Assembly (NCBI GenBank): GCA_001942185.1
Contig: MKJV01000072.1
Location: 1 to 64,000 of the forward strand
Direction: 5' to 3'
Length of the DNA: 64,000 nt
Source: Pseudonocardia sp. CNS-004
GTDB lineage: Bacteria > Actinomycetota > Actinomycetes > Mycobacteriales > Pseudonocardiaceae
Shown here: piece by piece, positions 38,395-47,858 of the stretch
Layout: each line of letters opens with the position of its first letter
Position numbering within the stretch: the first letter of the stretch is position 1
Notes under the pieces: model-generated
The model's input: only the letters and a program-made list of their open reading frames with translations
Database searches by the model: none
What the model was told of the DNA's origin: nothing
Translations under genes and position numbers: made by a program

Positions 38395-38874
38395 TCAGGA
38401 GCGCGGGTTGAACGGGTCGGCCACCAGCGGCACGGGCGTGGAGCGCGCCGGTGCGGCGGCCTGCGGGGCAGGGCTGGGCGGCTGGAACGGCTGCACGTCG
38501 ACGGTGGGACGTGCGGAGGTCTCCTCCTCCGGTGCCGCGTTCCCGGCCGCTGCCGCGTTCCCCGCGCTGGGCGGGCTCAGGCGCTGCTTCGGTGCCGGTG
38601 CCGGTGCCGGTGCCGCGGCCCGTGCCGCGGGTGCCGCCGCTGCGCGCGCCGGTTCCGGTGTGTGCACCGCCGTCGGGGTGCGCCCGCCCGGCAGCGCCCG
38701 CGCCGCCGTGATGAACGGTGCGAGTGCCTGCCGGAAGGCGCTGAGGTGCGACTCCGAGAGGTCGATCTCGTAGCTGCGGCCGTCCAGGCCGAACGACAGC
38801 GTCGTCACGGCCTGGGAGCCGTCGATGTCGTCAACGAGCCGAGTCATGACGTACCGCGCCAAGAACGTTCCCAT
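38395..38874 (-). CDS. Protein with an Lsr2-type N-terminal domain and a Pro/Ala-rich tail
   Basis: 159 residues. TRLVDDIDGSQAVTTLSFGL, then DGRSYEIDLSESHLSAFRQA and LAPFITAARALPGGR closely resemble the oligomerisation domain of Lsr2 (residues about 10-65). The C-terminal half, which in Lsr2 is the AT-hook-like DNA-binding domain, is instead a low-complexity stretch rich in Ala and Pro (APAPAPAPK) ending VPLVADPFNPRS. So it could pair with Lsr2 but probably cannot bind DNA in the same way. The start could also be the Met nine residues later. No operon partner is seen. Confidence 0.75.
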   Translation of the reverse strand: MGTFLARYVMTRLVDDIDGSQAVTTLSFGLDGRSYEIDLSESHLSAFRQALAPFITAARALPGGRTPTAVHTPEPARAAAAPAARAAAPAPAPAPKQRLSPPSAGNAAAAGNAAPEEETSARPTVDVQPFQPPSPAPQAAAPARSTPVPLVADPFNPRS

Positions 38875-38976
38875 CCCCCGAGGAGTGGCAGATCGGACCG
38901 ACAGTACGACACGCCTCTCGCAGGCGGATCGGTGGGCCGAGCCTGCCGCGATCTGGTGGATCGCCGCCGGCGGTCC

Positions 38977-38982
38977 TAGCGT
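38977..38982 (+). promoter_or_regulatory. -10 hexamer TAGCGT for a leaderless gentisate dioxygenase transcript
   Basis: TAGCGT ends six bases before the ATG at 38989, a distance typical of transcripts that start at or next to the initiation codon in actinobacteria. No clear -35 is seen. The same hexamer, at seven bases, precedes the start at 47013. Confidence 0.45.
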
Positions 38983-38988
38983 TGGAGA

Positions 38989-40104
38989 ATGACCACGACG
39001 CTGTCACCGGTGACGCTGAAGGCGGTCGACGGGCCCGGCCAGCCGGAGCCGACCCCAGCCCTCCAGGACCTCTACCGCGGCTTCGAGCGGGAGCTGCTCG
39101 TGCCGCTGTGGACGGAGATCGGCGATCTCATGCCCACCAGCCCGCGCCCGGCCGCGCAGGCGCACCTGTGGCGGTGGCAGAACCTGCTGCGGCTGGCGGA
39201 GCGGTCGGGGGACCTGGTGCCGGTCGGTCGCGGCGGTGAGCGCCGCGCCATCGCGCTCGCCAACCCCGGCCTGGGTGGCGCCCCGTACGCCACGCCCACG
39301 CTGTGGGCGGCGATCCAGTACCTGAACCCCCGCGAGGACGCCCCGGTCCACCGCCACACGCAGCACGCGTTCCGGTTCGTCGTGGAGGGCGAGGGCGTCT
39401 GGACGGTCGTCGACGGCGACCCGGTCGCCATGCGCCGCGGTGACTTCCTGCTCACGCCCGGCTGGCGGTTCCACGGCCACCACAACCAGGCCGACCAGCC
39501 GATGGCGTGGCTCGACGGGCTCGACATCCCGTTCGTCCACCACGTCGGGTCGGCGTTCTTCGAGCTCGGCCCGGACGAGGTGGCCGACCGCTCGACGCCC
39601 GACCGTTCCCGTGCCGAGCGGCTCTGGGCGCACCCGGGCCTGCGTCCGGTCTCGCAGCCCGGTCCCACCCCGAGCTCGCCGATCGCCGCGTACCGCTGGG
39701 AACACACCGACGCCGCCCTCGCCGAGCAGTTCGCGCTCGAGGACGAGGGGCACTCCGGTGTGGTGGAGCCGGGGCACGCCGCGGTCCGGTTCAGCAACCC
39801 CACCACCGGCGGCGACGTCATGCCGACGATGCGCGCCGAGATGCACCGGCTGCGCCCGGGGGCCACCACCGCGACGCGCCGCGAGGTCGGATCGGCGGTC
39901 TGGCAGGTCTTCGACGGCGCGGGCACCGTGCGCGTCGGCGAGCGCGAGTGGCAGGTCGGGCGCGGTGACCTCGTCGCCGTCCCGTCCTGGGTGCCGCTGA
40001 CGATCGCCGCTGACCCGGGGCTCGACCTGTTCCGGTTCTCCGACACCCCGATCGTCGAACGCCTGCACGCCGACCGCGTCCAGGTGGAGGGAGCCGCTGA
40101 GTGA
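38989..40104 (+). CDS. Gentisate 1,2-dioxygenase (double cupin)
   Basis: Intact at 371 residues. Two cupin domains: the first with the iron-binding HRHTQHAFRFVVEGEGVWTV and GDFLLTPGWRFHGHHN, the second with TMRAEMHRLRPGATTATRRE and a shorter motif. The order, length and LWAAIQYLNPREDAPVHRH are as in bacterial gentisate dioxygenases. It opens gentisate to maleylpyruvate using Fe(II) and O2. It overlaps the hydroxylase gene by GTGA, so they are co-translated. Maleylpyruvate isomerase and fumarylpyruvate hydrolase are not visible in this window. Confidence 0.93.
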   Translation: MTTTLSPVTLKAVDGPGQPEPTPALQDLYRGFERELLVPLWTEIGDLMPTSPRPAAQAHLWRWQNLLRLAERSGDLVPVGRGGERRAIALANPGLGGAPYATPTLWAAIQYLNPREDAPVHRHTQHAFRFVVEGEGVWTVVDGDPVAMRRGDFLLTPGWRFHGHHNQADQPMAWLDGLDIPFVHHVGSAFFELGPDEVADRSTPDRSRAERLWAHPGLRPVSQPGPTPSSPIAAYRWEHTDAALAEQFALEDEGHSGVVEPGHAAVRFSNPTTGGDVMPTMRAEMHRLRPGATTATRREVGSAVWQVFDGAGTVRVGEREWQVGRGDLVAVPSWVPLTIAADPGLDLFRFSDTPIVERLHADRVQVEGAAE

Positions 40105-41287
40105 GGCCGACCGACCCGGACGCGGACGTGGACGTGGTCGTCGTCGGGGGTGGCATCGGCGGTCTCGGGAGCGCGCTGGCGCTCGCGCGCTCGGGCTACG
40201 CCGTGCGCGTCCTGGAACAGGAGCCGGAGTTCGGAGAGCTGGGCGCCGGCCTGCAGATCGCGCCGAACGCCACCCGCGTCCTGCGCTCGTGGGACCTGCT
40301 CGACGAGGTCGTCGACCTCGGCGTCACACCGCGGCGGCTCGTGCTGCGCGACGCCCTCGATGGCAGCGAGCTCACCCACCTCGACGTCGCGGAGACCGTG
40401 CGCCGCTACGGCGCGCCGTACGTGGTGACCCATCGCAGCGACCTGCTGGCCGCCCTGCTGCGGGGGTGCCGGGAGGCCGGCGTCGACCTCGTCACGGACG
40501 CGCCGGTCCACGACGTGGAGCTCGCCGCCGATCACGCGGTCGCCGTGGGGGACCGGCGCCGCGACCGCGGCCGCGTCGTCGTCGCCGCCGACGGTCTCGG
40601 CTCCCGGCTGCGCTCCCGGCTCAGCGACGACGAACCGGTGAGCTCCGCCTACGTCGCCTACCGGGGTGCGCTCCCGCTCGCGGACCTGCCCGACACGTCG
40701 GGCCTCGCCCTCGACGACGTCGTCGTGTACATCGGGCCCGGCTGCCACTTCGTGCAGTACCCGCTGCGCCGTGGCGAGTTGTTCAACCAGGTCGCGGTGT
40801 TCCGTTCGCCGAGGGCCCTCGCGGGCGAGCAGGAGTGGGGCACTCCCGACGAGCTGGACGCCGCGTTCGCCGCCGCCTGCGACGGCATCCGGGAGGCGTT
40901 GCCGAACCTGTGGCGCAACCGCTGGTGGCGCATGTACGACCGCGAACCGATCAGCACGTGGGTGCACGGCAGCTCGTCCTCACCGGCGACGCGGCCCACC
41001 CCATGCTCCAGTACCTCGCGCAGGGCGCCTGCCAGGCCATCGAGGATGCCGCGCAGCTCGCCGAGCAGGCCACGAAGGCCCGCACCGCGAACGGCACCGA
41101 CTGGGATCGCGCGCTCGCGGCGTACGCCGAGATCCGGACGGTGCGCACCGCCCGGGTGCAGCGCACCGCACGCCAGTGGGGCGACCTGTGGCACTGCGAC
41201 GGCCTGTTCCGCGCCACCCGCAACGCCCTGCTGCGCGACCGCGACCCGAACGACTTCCGCTACGTCGACTGGCTCTACGCGGGCTGA
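40101..41287 (+). CDS. FAD-dependent 3-hydroxybenzoate 6-hydroxylase-type monooxygenase, one frameshift
   Basis: About 395 residues. VVVVGGGIGGLGSALALARS (FAD fold), LGAGLQIAPNATRVLRSWDL, VVVAADGLGSRLRS (DG motif) and, after one G is restored at about 40969, VHGQLVLTGDAAHPMLQYLA and GACQAIEDAAQLAEQ. This is the arrangement of salicylate and 3-hydroxybenzoate hydroxylases. Overlap with gentisate dioxygenase strongly suggests that it makes gentisate from 3-hydroxybenzoate using NADH and O2. Its 3' end overlaps the convergent acyl-CoA synthetase gene by 13 bp. Confidence 0.9.
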
Positions 41288-42892
41288 GAGGTTCCGCTCC
41301 CGGTGAGCATCGCCCGTGCCCGGGCCACCTCCAGCTTGCCCGTGGGGGTCCGGGGCAGCTGCTCCACCACCACGACGCGCCGCGGCACCTTGTAGCCGGC
41401 GAGGGTGCGCCGGACCCAGTCCTGCAGCTCCGACACGGCGGGTGCGGCGGGGGAGGCGACGACCGCGGCGACGCTCTCGCCCCACGTCGGGTCGGGCACG
41501 CCGACGACCGCGCAGTCGGTGACGTCGGGGTGGGCGAGCAGGGCGTCCTCGACCTCCTGGGGGTGCACCTTCTCACCACCGGTGTTGATCACCCCGGAGC
41601 TGCGGCCGAGGAAGCGGATCGCGCCGTCGGGGTCGAGGGTGGCGTGGTCGCCGGGGATCGCGTAGCGGACGCCGTCGATCGTGCGGAAGGTCGTGGCGGT
41701 CCGTGCGCTGTCCTTGTAGTAGCCCAGCGGCATCGGCCCGCTGTAGCCGAGGAGGCCGACCTCGTCGGTGCCCGGTTCGAGGAGCAGGTCGCCGGGGCCG
41801 ACGACGACCGTGGCGGGCACCGGGAGGAACCGGGACGGCAGGTCGTCCACCCCGCGCGTGATCGCGAACGCGAACGGACCACCCTGCTCGACCCGAGGAC
41901 GTCGTGATCGCCACCTGCGCGCGTTCGTGCAGGGCGTGCTTGAGCCGGTCGCCGAACACGGTGCCGGAGCTGATCACCCCGCGCAGCGACGACAGGTCGT
42001 GCGGCCTGCCGGCCGCCTCCGCGGCGCGCAGCTCGTCGACCAGCGGCTGGCAGACCGCGTTGCCCGCCACGATGATCGTGCTCGCCCGTTGCGCGGCGAC
42101 CGTCTCCCACACGTGGCGCGGGTCGAGCCTGCCCGGCCGGGCGGTCACCGCCCGGCCGCCGACCAGCAGCGCGCCCATCGTGTTGAACATCCCGGTGCCG
42201 TGCATCAGCGGGACGACCGGCATCATCGCCGGCGCGCGGCCCTCCGAGCGGGCCGCCACCGCCACCTCCACCGCCTCGTCGAGGGTGGCCGGGAGCGTGG
42301 TGCGGCCCAGCGGCCCGAAGACGGCCACCGCGATGCTGTGCAGGAGGTCGGCCTGGCGCCAGATCACGCCCTTGGGCTTGCCGGTCGTGCCGCCGGTGTA
42401 CATGAACAGCTGGTCGGAGCCCGGTCGCGGGGTGTGGGGGCGTGGTGGGGTGGTGGCCAGGACGTCGTCGAGCTCCGTGGCCGGTGGCCCGTCGCCCGGC
42501 CCGACGCGCACCAGCAGGCGCAGGGTCGGGACGTGCTCCGCGGCGTGGGTGACGTTCCCCGCGAGCGTTCCGCTGAACACCACTGCCGCGGCATCCGCGT
42601 CCGTGAGCAGCTCGGTGAGCTCGTGGCCGGTGTAGCGGTAGTTCGCGTTGACCGGGATCGCGCCGATCTTGAACGCGGCGAACACGGTCTCCAGGTACGC
42701 GGCGCCGTTGTAGAGGTAGCAGGCGACGGTGTCACCCGGGCCCACACCTGCCGCCTCGAGGGCGGCGGCGAGGCGGGCGGCGCGGTCGTCGAACTCGGCG
42801 TAGGTGAGATCGCGCCCGGGCTCGGAGACGGCGATCTCGTCCGGGAGCCGGCTCGCCACCGCCTCCCACACCGTGCCGAACGATGCGTCCAC
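41275..42892 (-). CDS. Acyl-CoA synthetase (AMP-binding family), two frameshifts
   Basis: About 539 residues after restoring one base at about 41903 and one at about 41885 (reading AITDVLGSSEGGPFAFAITR). Motifs: P-loop FMYTGGTTGKPKGVIWRQ, VPLMHGTGMFNTMGAL, ADSA-like DVLGSSEGG, YAIPGDHATLDPDG and the C-terminal lysine in PRTPTGKLEVARA. It activates a carboxylic acid to its CoA thioester with ATP. The GTG start is five bases after the amidohydrolase stop, so both form one transcript. The substrate may be a fatty or aromatic acid; the fold favours long or branched acids. Confidence 0.88.
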
Positions 42893-42897
42893 TTCCG

Positions 42898-43776
42898 TCA
42901 GCTCTGCTCGGCATCCGGCGCGAGGCCGAGCAGCCGGATCGCGTTGTCCTTGAGGATCAGCGGCCGCACCTCGTCCTTGAGGTCGAGCTTCGCGAAGTCG
43001 GCGAGCCAGCGGTCCGGGGTGATCGCCGGGAAGTCCGAGCCGAAGAGGACCTTCTTCTTCAGCAGCGAGTTGGCGTGCTTGACCAGCTGCGGCGCGAAGT
43101 ACTTCGGCGACCACCCGGAGAGGTCGATGTAGACCTGCGGTTTGTGGCCCGCCACGGCGAGGGCCTCGTCCTGCCACGGCACCGAGGGGTGGGCGATGAT
43201 GATCGGCATGTCGGGGAAGTCGACGGCCACGTCGTCGAGGTGGATCGGGTTGGAGTACTTCAGCCGGATGCCGCCACCGGCGCGCTGACCGGAGCCCACC
43301 CCGGTCTGGCCGCTGTGGAACAGGGCGGGCAGCCCGGCCTCCGCGATCACCTCGTACAGCGCGTACGCCGCCCGGTCGTTCGGGTAGAACTCCTGGGCGC
43401 TCGGGTGGAACTTGAACCCCCGCACGTGGTGTTCCTCGATCAGCCTGCGGGCGATCCGCACACCCGCCGCGCCGCGCCCCGGGTCGACGCTGGCGAACGG
43501 GATCAGCGTGTCCGCGTAGTCGGCGGCCTGCTCGGCGATCTCCTCGTTCGACACGCGCGACTCGCGCCCCGTGCGCGTCACGGAGTCGACGGTGAACACG
43601 ACGGCCGCCATCGACCGTTCCCGGTAGTACGCGGCGAGCTCCGGGACGGTCAGTTCGGGGATCGTGCCGAACGTACCTGCGAGAGAGGAGGCTTCGGCCC
43701 CCGAGCGCTCCTGCTCGGCGACGGACGCCAGCACGTGAACGTGCACGTCGATCGCGGTGATCCGGTTGACGTCCAT
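42898..43776 (-). CDS. Amidohydrolase 2-family protein
   Basis: Intact at 292 residues. Motifs: AIDVHVHV (metal-binding HxH), VRGFKFHPSAQEFYP, PALFHSGQTG, IIIAHPSVPWQDEALAV and VLFGSDFPAITP. The family includes ACMSD-type decarboxylases and hydrolases of ring-cleavage products. It precedes the acyl-CoA synthetase on the minus strand. With the gentisate genes converging from the other side, a role in a carboxylated aromatic route is possible but not shown. Confidence 0.85.
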   Translation of the reverse strand: MDVNRITAIDVHVHVLASVAEQERSGAEASSLAGTFGTIPELTVPELAAYYRERSMAAVVFTVDSVTRTGRESRVSNEEIAEQAADYADTLIPFASVDPGRGAAGVRIARRLIEEHHVRGFKFHPSAQEFYPNDRAAYALYEVIAEAGLPALFHSGQTGVGSGQRAGGGIRLKYSNPIHLDDVAVDFPDMPIIIAHPSVPWQDEALAVAGHKPQVYIDLSGWSPKYFAPQLVKHANSLLKKKVLFGSDFPAITPDRWLADFAKLDLKDEVRPLILKDNAIRLLGLAPDAEQS

Positions 43777-43963
43777 TCGCCACACGTTAGGAACGCGGCG
43801 GGGGTGGGGACAGAGCGCAATGACCGATCGGTCTCGGCCCGCCGGGCGAGACCGGCCGAGACACATGACGTGGATCGGGGCCGGGAGGCCGCGGCGGGAT
43901 GACGCGGCGCGCCGCGCGTGGGCATGCTGACGGCCGGACAGGTCGTGGCCGGGAGGAGGTCGG

Positions 43964-45517
43964 ATGCCCGGTCGAGGCTCGGGAAGTGTTGTTGCGCCGG
44001 TCGGCGCGCCGCTCGTGGACTGGTCGGAGCTTTCCGAGCACGCTCCCGACGGCCTCGCGGTCGTGGACGCCGACGGGTACATCGTCTGGCTGAACGCCGC
44101 CGCGGCGCAGCTGTGCGGGCGTGACCCGGCCGATCTCGTCGGCATGCCGGCGCCGTTCGCGCTCGCGCGCGTCACGATCGAGGACGAGCCCGCCGAGCAG
44201 GTGTCGATCTGGGCCCCGGGCGACGGCGTGCGCCGGGAGTTCGCCTACCGGGCCCGCCCGCTGCCCGGGCCGGGGCGGGGCACGGTCGTGGCGTTCCGCG
44301 ACGTCACCGCGGAGCGGCACCGGCAGCGCCGGGTGGCGGCGCTCGCGCGGACCTCGGCGACGCTCACATCGGCGCGCTCGGTCACCGCGATGCTCGACGC
44401 GCTGGCGCACGAGGTCGTGCAGGCCGACGCGCTCGCCGCCGTGCAGATCTTCACCTTCGACGCGGCCGGCCGGAAGCTGCAGATCATGGGTTCGGCGGGC
44501 TTCCGGCGGTGGCCGGACTTCTTCGACCGCATCATGCGGTGCCGGGCGGGCGGGGCCGCGCTGCGGATGCTCGACGCGCTGGACGCGCACGAGCCCGTCG
44601 TGGTCCCGCACCGCTGGGCCGCGATCAAGGACGACCCGGCGTGGGAGCCGCTGCGCGAATACCTCAGCGAGCTGGAATGGGACTCGTTCGCGAGCGTGCC
44701 GCTGCGGATCCGCGGCCGCGCCGAGGGCGTGATGAACGCGTTCTTCGCACCCGGTCAGGTCGTCGGCCGGTCCACGATGGAGTTCCTGGTGGCGATGGCC
44801 GAGCAGGCGGCCGTTGCGGTCGACTACGCCGCGCTGATGCACCAGGAACGGGCACTCGCCCGCCGTGAGGAACGCCAGCGCCTCGCCCGCGACCTGCACG
44901 ACTCGATCGTCCAGCAGGTGTTCTCGGTCGGGATGCAGGCGAAGTCGCTCACCGTGCTGGGCGGGCGCGGTGAACCGGTCCCGGCGCCGAGCGTGCAGCG
45001 GATCGCGGGCGAGATCGAGGACCTCTCGAAGACGGTGCTCGCCGACCTGCGGGCGATGGTCCACGAGCTGCGGCCCGCGACGTCGGCGCAGCTCGGCCTG
45101 GAGGAGGCGATCCGGGCGCTGGCCGAGAGCACCGGCAACCGCACCGGGCTGCGCTTCGAGGTGGTCGTCGGCGACGGCGTCGCCGACGTCGGCCCCGAGC
45201 CCGCCGAGGACGCCTACCGGATCGTCGCCGAGGCCATCCACAACGTCGTCAAGCACGCCGAGGCGGGCGCCGTCACCGTCCGCGTGGGCGTGCGGGACCA
45301 CGTGCTCACCGTGACCGTCGCCGATGACGGGCGCGGCGTGCGGGCGGCCCGCGCGGCGGCCGGCCCCGGCCGGGCCGACCGCTACGGCCTCACGAGCATG
45401 CGGGAGCGTGCCGAGCGGTGGGGCGGCACGCTGCGCGTGCGGCCGCGGTCGGGCACGGGTACCTCCGTGCGGGCCGTCATCCCGCTCCCCGTCACGGTGC
45501 CCCACGAACGGATGTGA
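43964..45517 (+). CDS. Two-component sensor histidine kinase (PAS, GAF, HisKA_3)
   Basis: Intact at 517 residues, behind GGGAGGAGG. PAS domain at about 25-115 (DGLAVVDADGYIVWLNAAAA), GAF domain at about 135-290, then the dimerisation and phosphoacceptor helix with H312 in RLARDLHDSIVQQVFSVGMQ. The HATPase domain has AEAIHNVVKHA, VADDGRG and GLTSMRERAERWGG. There is no membrane segment, so it senses a cytoplasmic signal or redox state. The NarL-type regulator at 47859 is the probable partner, three genes downstream on the same strand. Confidence 0.92.
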   Translation: MPGRGSGSVVAPVGAPLVDWSELSEHAPDGLAVVDADGYIVWLNAAAAQLCGRDPADLVGMPAPFALARVTIEDEPAEQVSIWAPGDGVRREFAYRARPLPGPGRGTVVAFRDVTAERHRQRRVAALARTSATLTSARSVTAMLDALAHEVVQADALAAVQIFTFDAAGRKLQIMGSAGFRRWPDFFDRIMRCRAGGAALRMLDALDAHEPVVVPHRWAAIKDDPAWEPLREYLSELEWDSFASVPLRIRGRAEGVMNAFFAPGQVVGRSTMEFLVAMAEQAAVAVDYAALMHQERALARREERQRLARDLHDSIVQQVFSVGMQAKSLTVLGGRGEPVPAPSVQRIAGEIEDLSKTVLADLRAMVHELRPATSAQLGLEEAIRALAESTGNRTGLRFEVVVGDGVADVGPEPAEDAYRIVAEAIHNVVKHAEAGAVTVRVGVRDHVLTVTVADDGRGVRAARAAAGPGRADRYGLTSMRERAERWGGTLRVRPRSGTGTSVRAVIPLPVTVPHERM

Positions 45518-45546
45518 CACCGGATATGACACCCGAGGAGGACTCC

Positions 45547-46449
45547 ATGCTGGACGGCAGAGTTGCCGTGGTGACCGGGGCCGGGCGCGGCCTCGGCCGC
45601 TCCTACGCGAGGGCGCTCGCCGCCGCCGGTGCGGCCGTGGTCGTCAACGACCTCGACGCGGACGTCGCCGCGGAGACGGTGGCGTCCATCGTGGACGCGG
45701 GCGGCGCCGCGGTGGCCGAGGTCGGCGCCGTGGGCGGGTCCGAGATGGCCGATGCGCTCGTCGCTCGGGCCGTCGACGAGTTCGGCAGGCTCGACGTGAT
45801 GATCACCAACGCGGGTGCGCTGCGCGACAAGACGCTGCGCAACACCACGGACGACGACTTCGACCTGGTCGTGACGAGCCACCTGCGCGGCACGTTCACC
45901 TGCGGCCGGGCGGCCGCGGCACGGTTCCGCGAACAGGGCGAGGGCGGCAGGCTGATCCTGGTCGGGTCGCCCGCCGGGCAGCGCGCGAGCTTCGGCCAGA
46001 CCGCCTACTCCGCGTCGAAGGGCGCGATCGTGGCGATGATGCGCACCTGGGCCGTGGAGCACGCGAAGATCGGTGTCACGGTGAACGCGCTGGTCCCGAC
46101 GGCGCTCACTCGCATGGTCGCGACGATCCCCGGCCTCGGCGAGCTCGTCGAGAAGGCCGACCGCGGCGAACCCATCCCGGAGGACGTCCGCCGGAAGGGA
46201 CTCGGCTCGCCCGACGACGTCGCCCCGCTCGTCGTGTACCTGGCCTCGGCCGCGTCGGCGGGCGTCACGGGACAGGCGATCGCCGTGGGCGGCGACCGCA
46301 TCGCGCTGTGGACCCACCCCGACCAGGTCGCCGAGCAGCTGCGGCCGGGTGGCTGGACCGCGGAGGCGGTGCGTGACGTGTTCGACGGCGAGCTGAAGGG
46401 CGAGCTGCAGGACTACGTTCCCGCACCGCTCGACCGGGGAGGGGAGTGA
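45547..46449 (+). CDS. Short-chain dehydrogenase/reductase
   Basis: Intact at 300 residues. TGAGRGLGRS at 10-19 binds NAD(P), NAG in MITNAGALRDK follows, and the catalytic pair is Y154 and K158 (AYSASKGAIVAM). The long C-terminal tail after GVTGQAIAVGGDRI is typical of the multifunctional-enzyme type 2 / hydroxyacyl-CoA dehydrogenase branch. The start at 45547 follows GAGGAGGA. An earlier in-frame ATG at 45526 lacks such a site. Its downstream neighbour is a MaoC hydratase, suggesting sequential steps of beta-oxidation. Confidence 0.88.
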   Translation: MLDGRVAVVTGAGRGLGRSYARALAAAGAAVVVNDLDADVAAETVASIVDAGGAAVAEVGAVGGSEMADALVARAVDEFGRLDVMITNAGALRDKTLRNTTDDDFDLVVTSHLRGTFTCGRAAAARFREQGEGGRLILVGSPAGQRASFGQTAYSASKGAIVAMMRTWAVEHAKIGVTVNALVPTALTRMVATIPGLGELVEKADRGEPIPEDVRRKGLGSPDDVAPLVVYLASAASAGVTGQAIAVGGDRIALWTHPDQVAEQLRPGGWTAEAVRDVFDGELKGELQDYVPAPLDRGGE

Positions 46450-46450
46450 C

Positions 46451-46912
46451 GTGGCCGCGGTCGTGGTCGAAGGAATCGAGGGCGTGCGCGCCCTGCCGAT
46501 CGGGGAGGAGCTGGGCCGCAGCGGGCTCTACGAGATCACCCAGCGGGCGGTGGACCAGTTCGCCGAGGCCACCGCGGACCACCAGTGGATCCACGTGGAC
46601 CCCGAGCGGGCGAAGGACGGCCCGTTCGGCGGCACCATCGCCCACGGGTACCTCACCCTGTCGCTGATCCCGCGGCTGATGCCCGAGATCGTCGAGTTCA
46701 CCGGCTTCCGCATGGTGGTCAACTACGGGTGCGAGCGGGTGCGGTTCCCTTCGCCGGTGCCGGTGGGGAGCAAGGTCCGGGCCGCCGCCGTGCTCGACGC
46801 CGTCACCGACGTGCAGGGTGGCGTCCAGCTCACCATCACGCTGACGATCACGGTCGACGGCGCGGCCAAGCCGGCCTGCGTCGCCACGATCCTGGTGCGG
46901 CACCTGGTCTGA
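46451..46912 (+). CDS. MaoC-family enoyl-CoA hydratase
   Basis: Intact at 153 residues, hot-dog fold. ATADHQWIHVDPERAKDGPF then GGTIAHGYLTLSLIPRLM carries the hydratase Asp and His (TADHQ, HVDPERA). Single-domain MaoC proteins hydrate 2-enoyl-CoA to the (R)-3-hydroxyacyl-CoA. It starts one base after the SDR stop, so the two probably act together on an acyl-CoA. Confidence 0.9.
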   Translation: MAAVVVEGIEGVRALPIGEELGRSGLYEITQRAVDQFAEATADHQWIHVDPERAKDGPFGGTIAHGYLTLSLIPRLMPEIVEFTGFRMVVNYGCERVRFPSPVPVGSKVRAAAVLDAVTDVQGGVQLTITLTITVDGAAKPACVATILVRHLV

Positions 46913-46999
46913 GCCCGCGCCATATGACGTAGGGCCCCCGATGACGGATCGCCGGTGGAAACCGGTCATGAGCGGGATGGCGGGGCGCGCCGTGACCTC

Positions 47000-47005
47000 T
47001 AGCGT
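47000..47005 (+). promoter_or_regulatory. -10 hexamer TAGCGT in front of the dihydropteroate synthase start
   Basis: TAGCGT ends seven bases before the ATG at 47013 and marks that codon rather than the upstream ATG at 46941. It is the same element as at 38977. Confidence 0.4.
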
Positions 47006-47012
47006 CTTGGCG

Positions 47013-47858
47013 ATGGTGCTCGATCGCTGCCGCGTCATGGGCGTCGTCAACGTCACGCCGGACTCGTTCTCCGACGGCGGCTGCTACGCCACCACGGAGG
47101 CCGCGGTCGCCCACGGCATCGCCCTGCGGGCAGCGGGCGCCGACTACGTCGACGTCGGCGGCGAGTCGACCAGGCCGGGCGCGGCGCGGATCGACGCGGC
47201 CACCGAGCTGCGCCGGGTGCTGCCCGTCGTGGCCGGGCTGACCGCCGCCGGGGTGGCGGTGAGCGTGGACACCACGAGGGCGCGCGTCGCGGAGGCGGCG
47301 ATCGGTGCCGGGGCCGTGCTCGTCAACGACGTCAGCGGCGGGCGGGCGGACCCGGACATGGCTGCCGTCGTGGCCGCCGCGGGGCTGCCGTGGGTGCTCA
47401 CCCACACCCGCGGCGGCAGCCGGGACATGTACGCGGCGGCGGTCTACGACGACGTCGTGCGGGACGTGGTGGCCGAGCTGCGGAGGTGCGCCGACGACGC
47501 GGTCGCGGCCGGGGTCGACCCCGGCAGGATCGTGCTCGACCCCGGGATCGGCTTCGCCAAGCACGCCGAGCACAGCTGGGCGCTGCTCGCCCACCTCGAC
47601 GCGCTCGTCGCACTCGGGTTCCCGGTGCTCGTCGGGGCGTCGCGCAAGAGCTTCCTCGCCGAGGCGCTGCCGCCGTCGCGGTCGTCGGCCGACCGGGACG
47701 CCGCCACCCTCGCCACCACCGTGATCGCGGCACTGGCAGGAGCGTGGGGCGTGCGGGTGCACGACGCCGCCGGTTCGGCCGACGCCGTGCGCGTGGTCGC
47801 CGCCCTGCGCGACGCCCGCGGTGCCGTCGCCGCGCGCCGTGCCGGCCGGGGTGGGCCG
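47013..47858 (+). CDS. folP: Dihydropteroate synthase (in frame with the following response regulator)
   Basis: Motifs in order: VMGVVNVTPDSFSDGG, VDVGGESTRPGA, AVSVDTTRA, VNDVSGG, LDPGIGFAKHAEHSW and LVGASRKSF, all canonical for the enzyme that condenses 4-aminobenzoate with the pterin pyrophosphate in folate synthesis. The domain is complete by about residue 275. It has no stop before the regulator: the same frame continues 217 codons to 48512. This is either a real fusion or the result of lost bases. In a third frame a TGA overlaps the regulator ATG, as in a normal ATGA coupling, but reaching it needs two lost bases. A second, specialised folP is common in actinobacteria. Confidence 0.88.

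Noticed and set aside
41275..41287. The 13-bp overlap of the hydroxylase and acyl-CoA synthetase genes as a sequencing problem
   Set aside because: Both ends match their families well, and small convergent overlaps are common in compact actinobacterial genomes.
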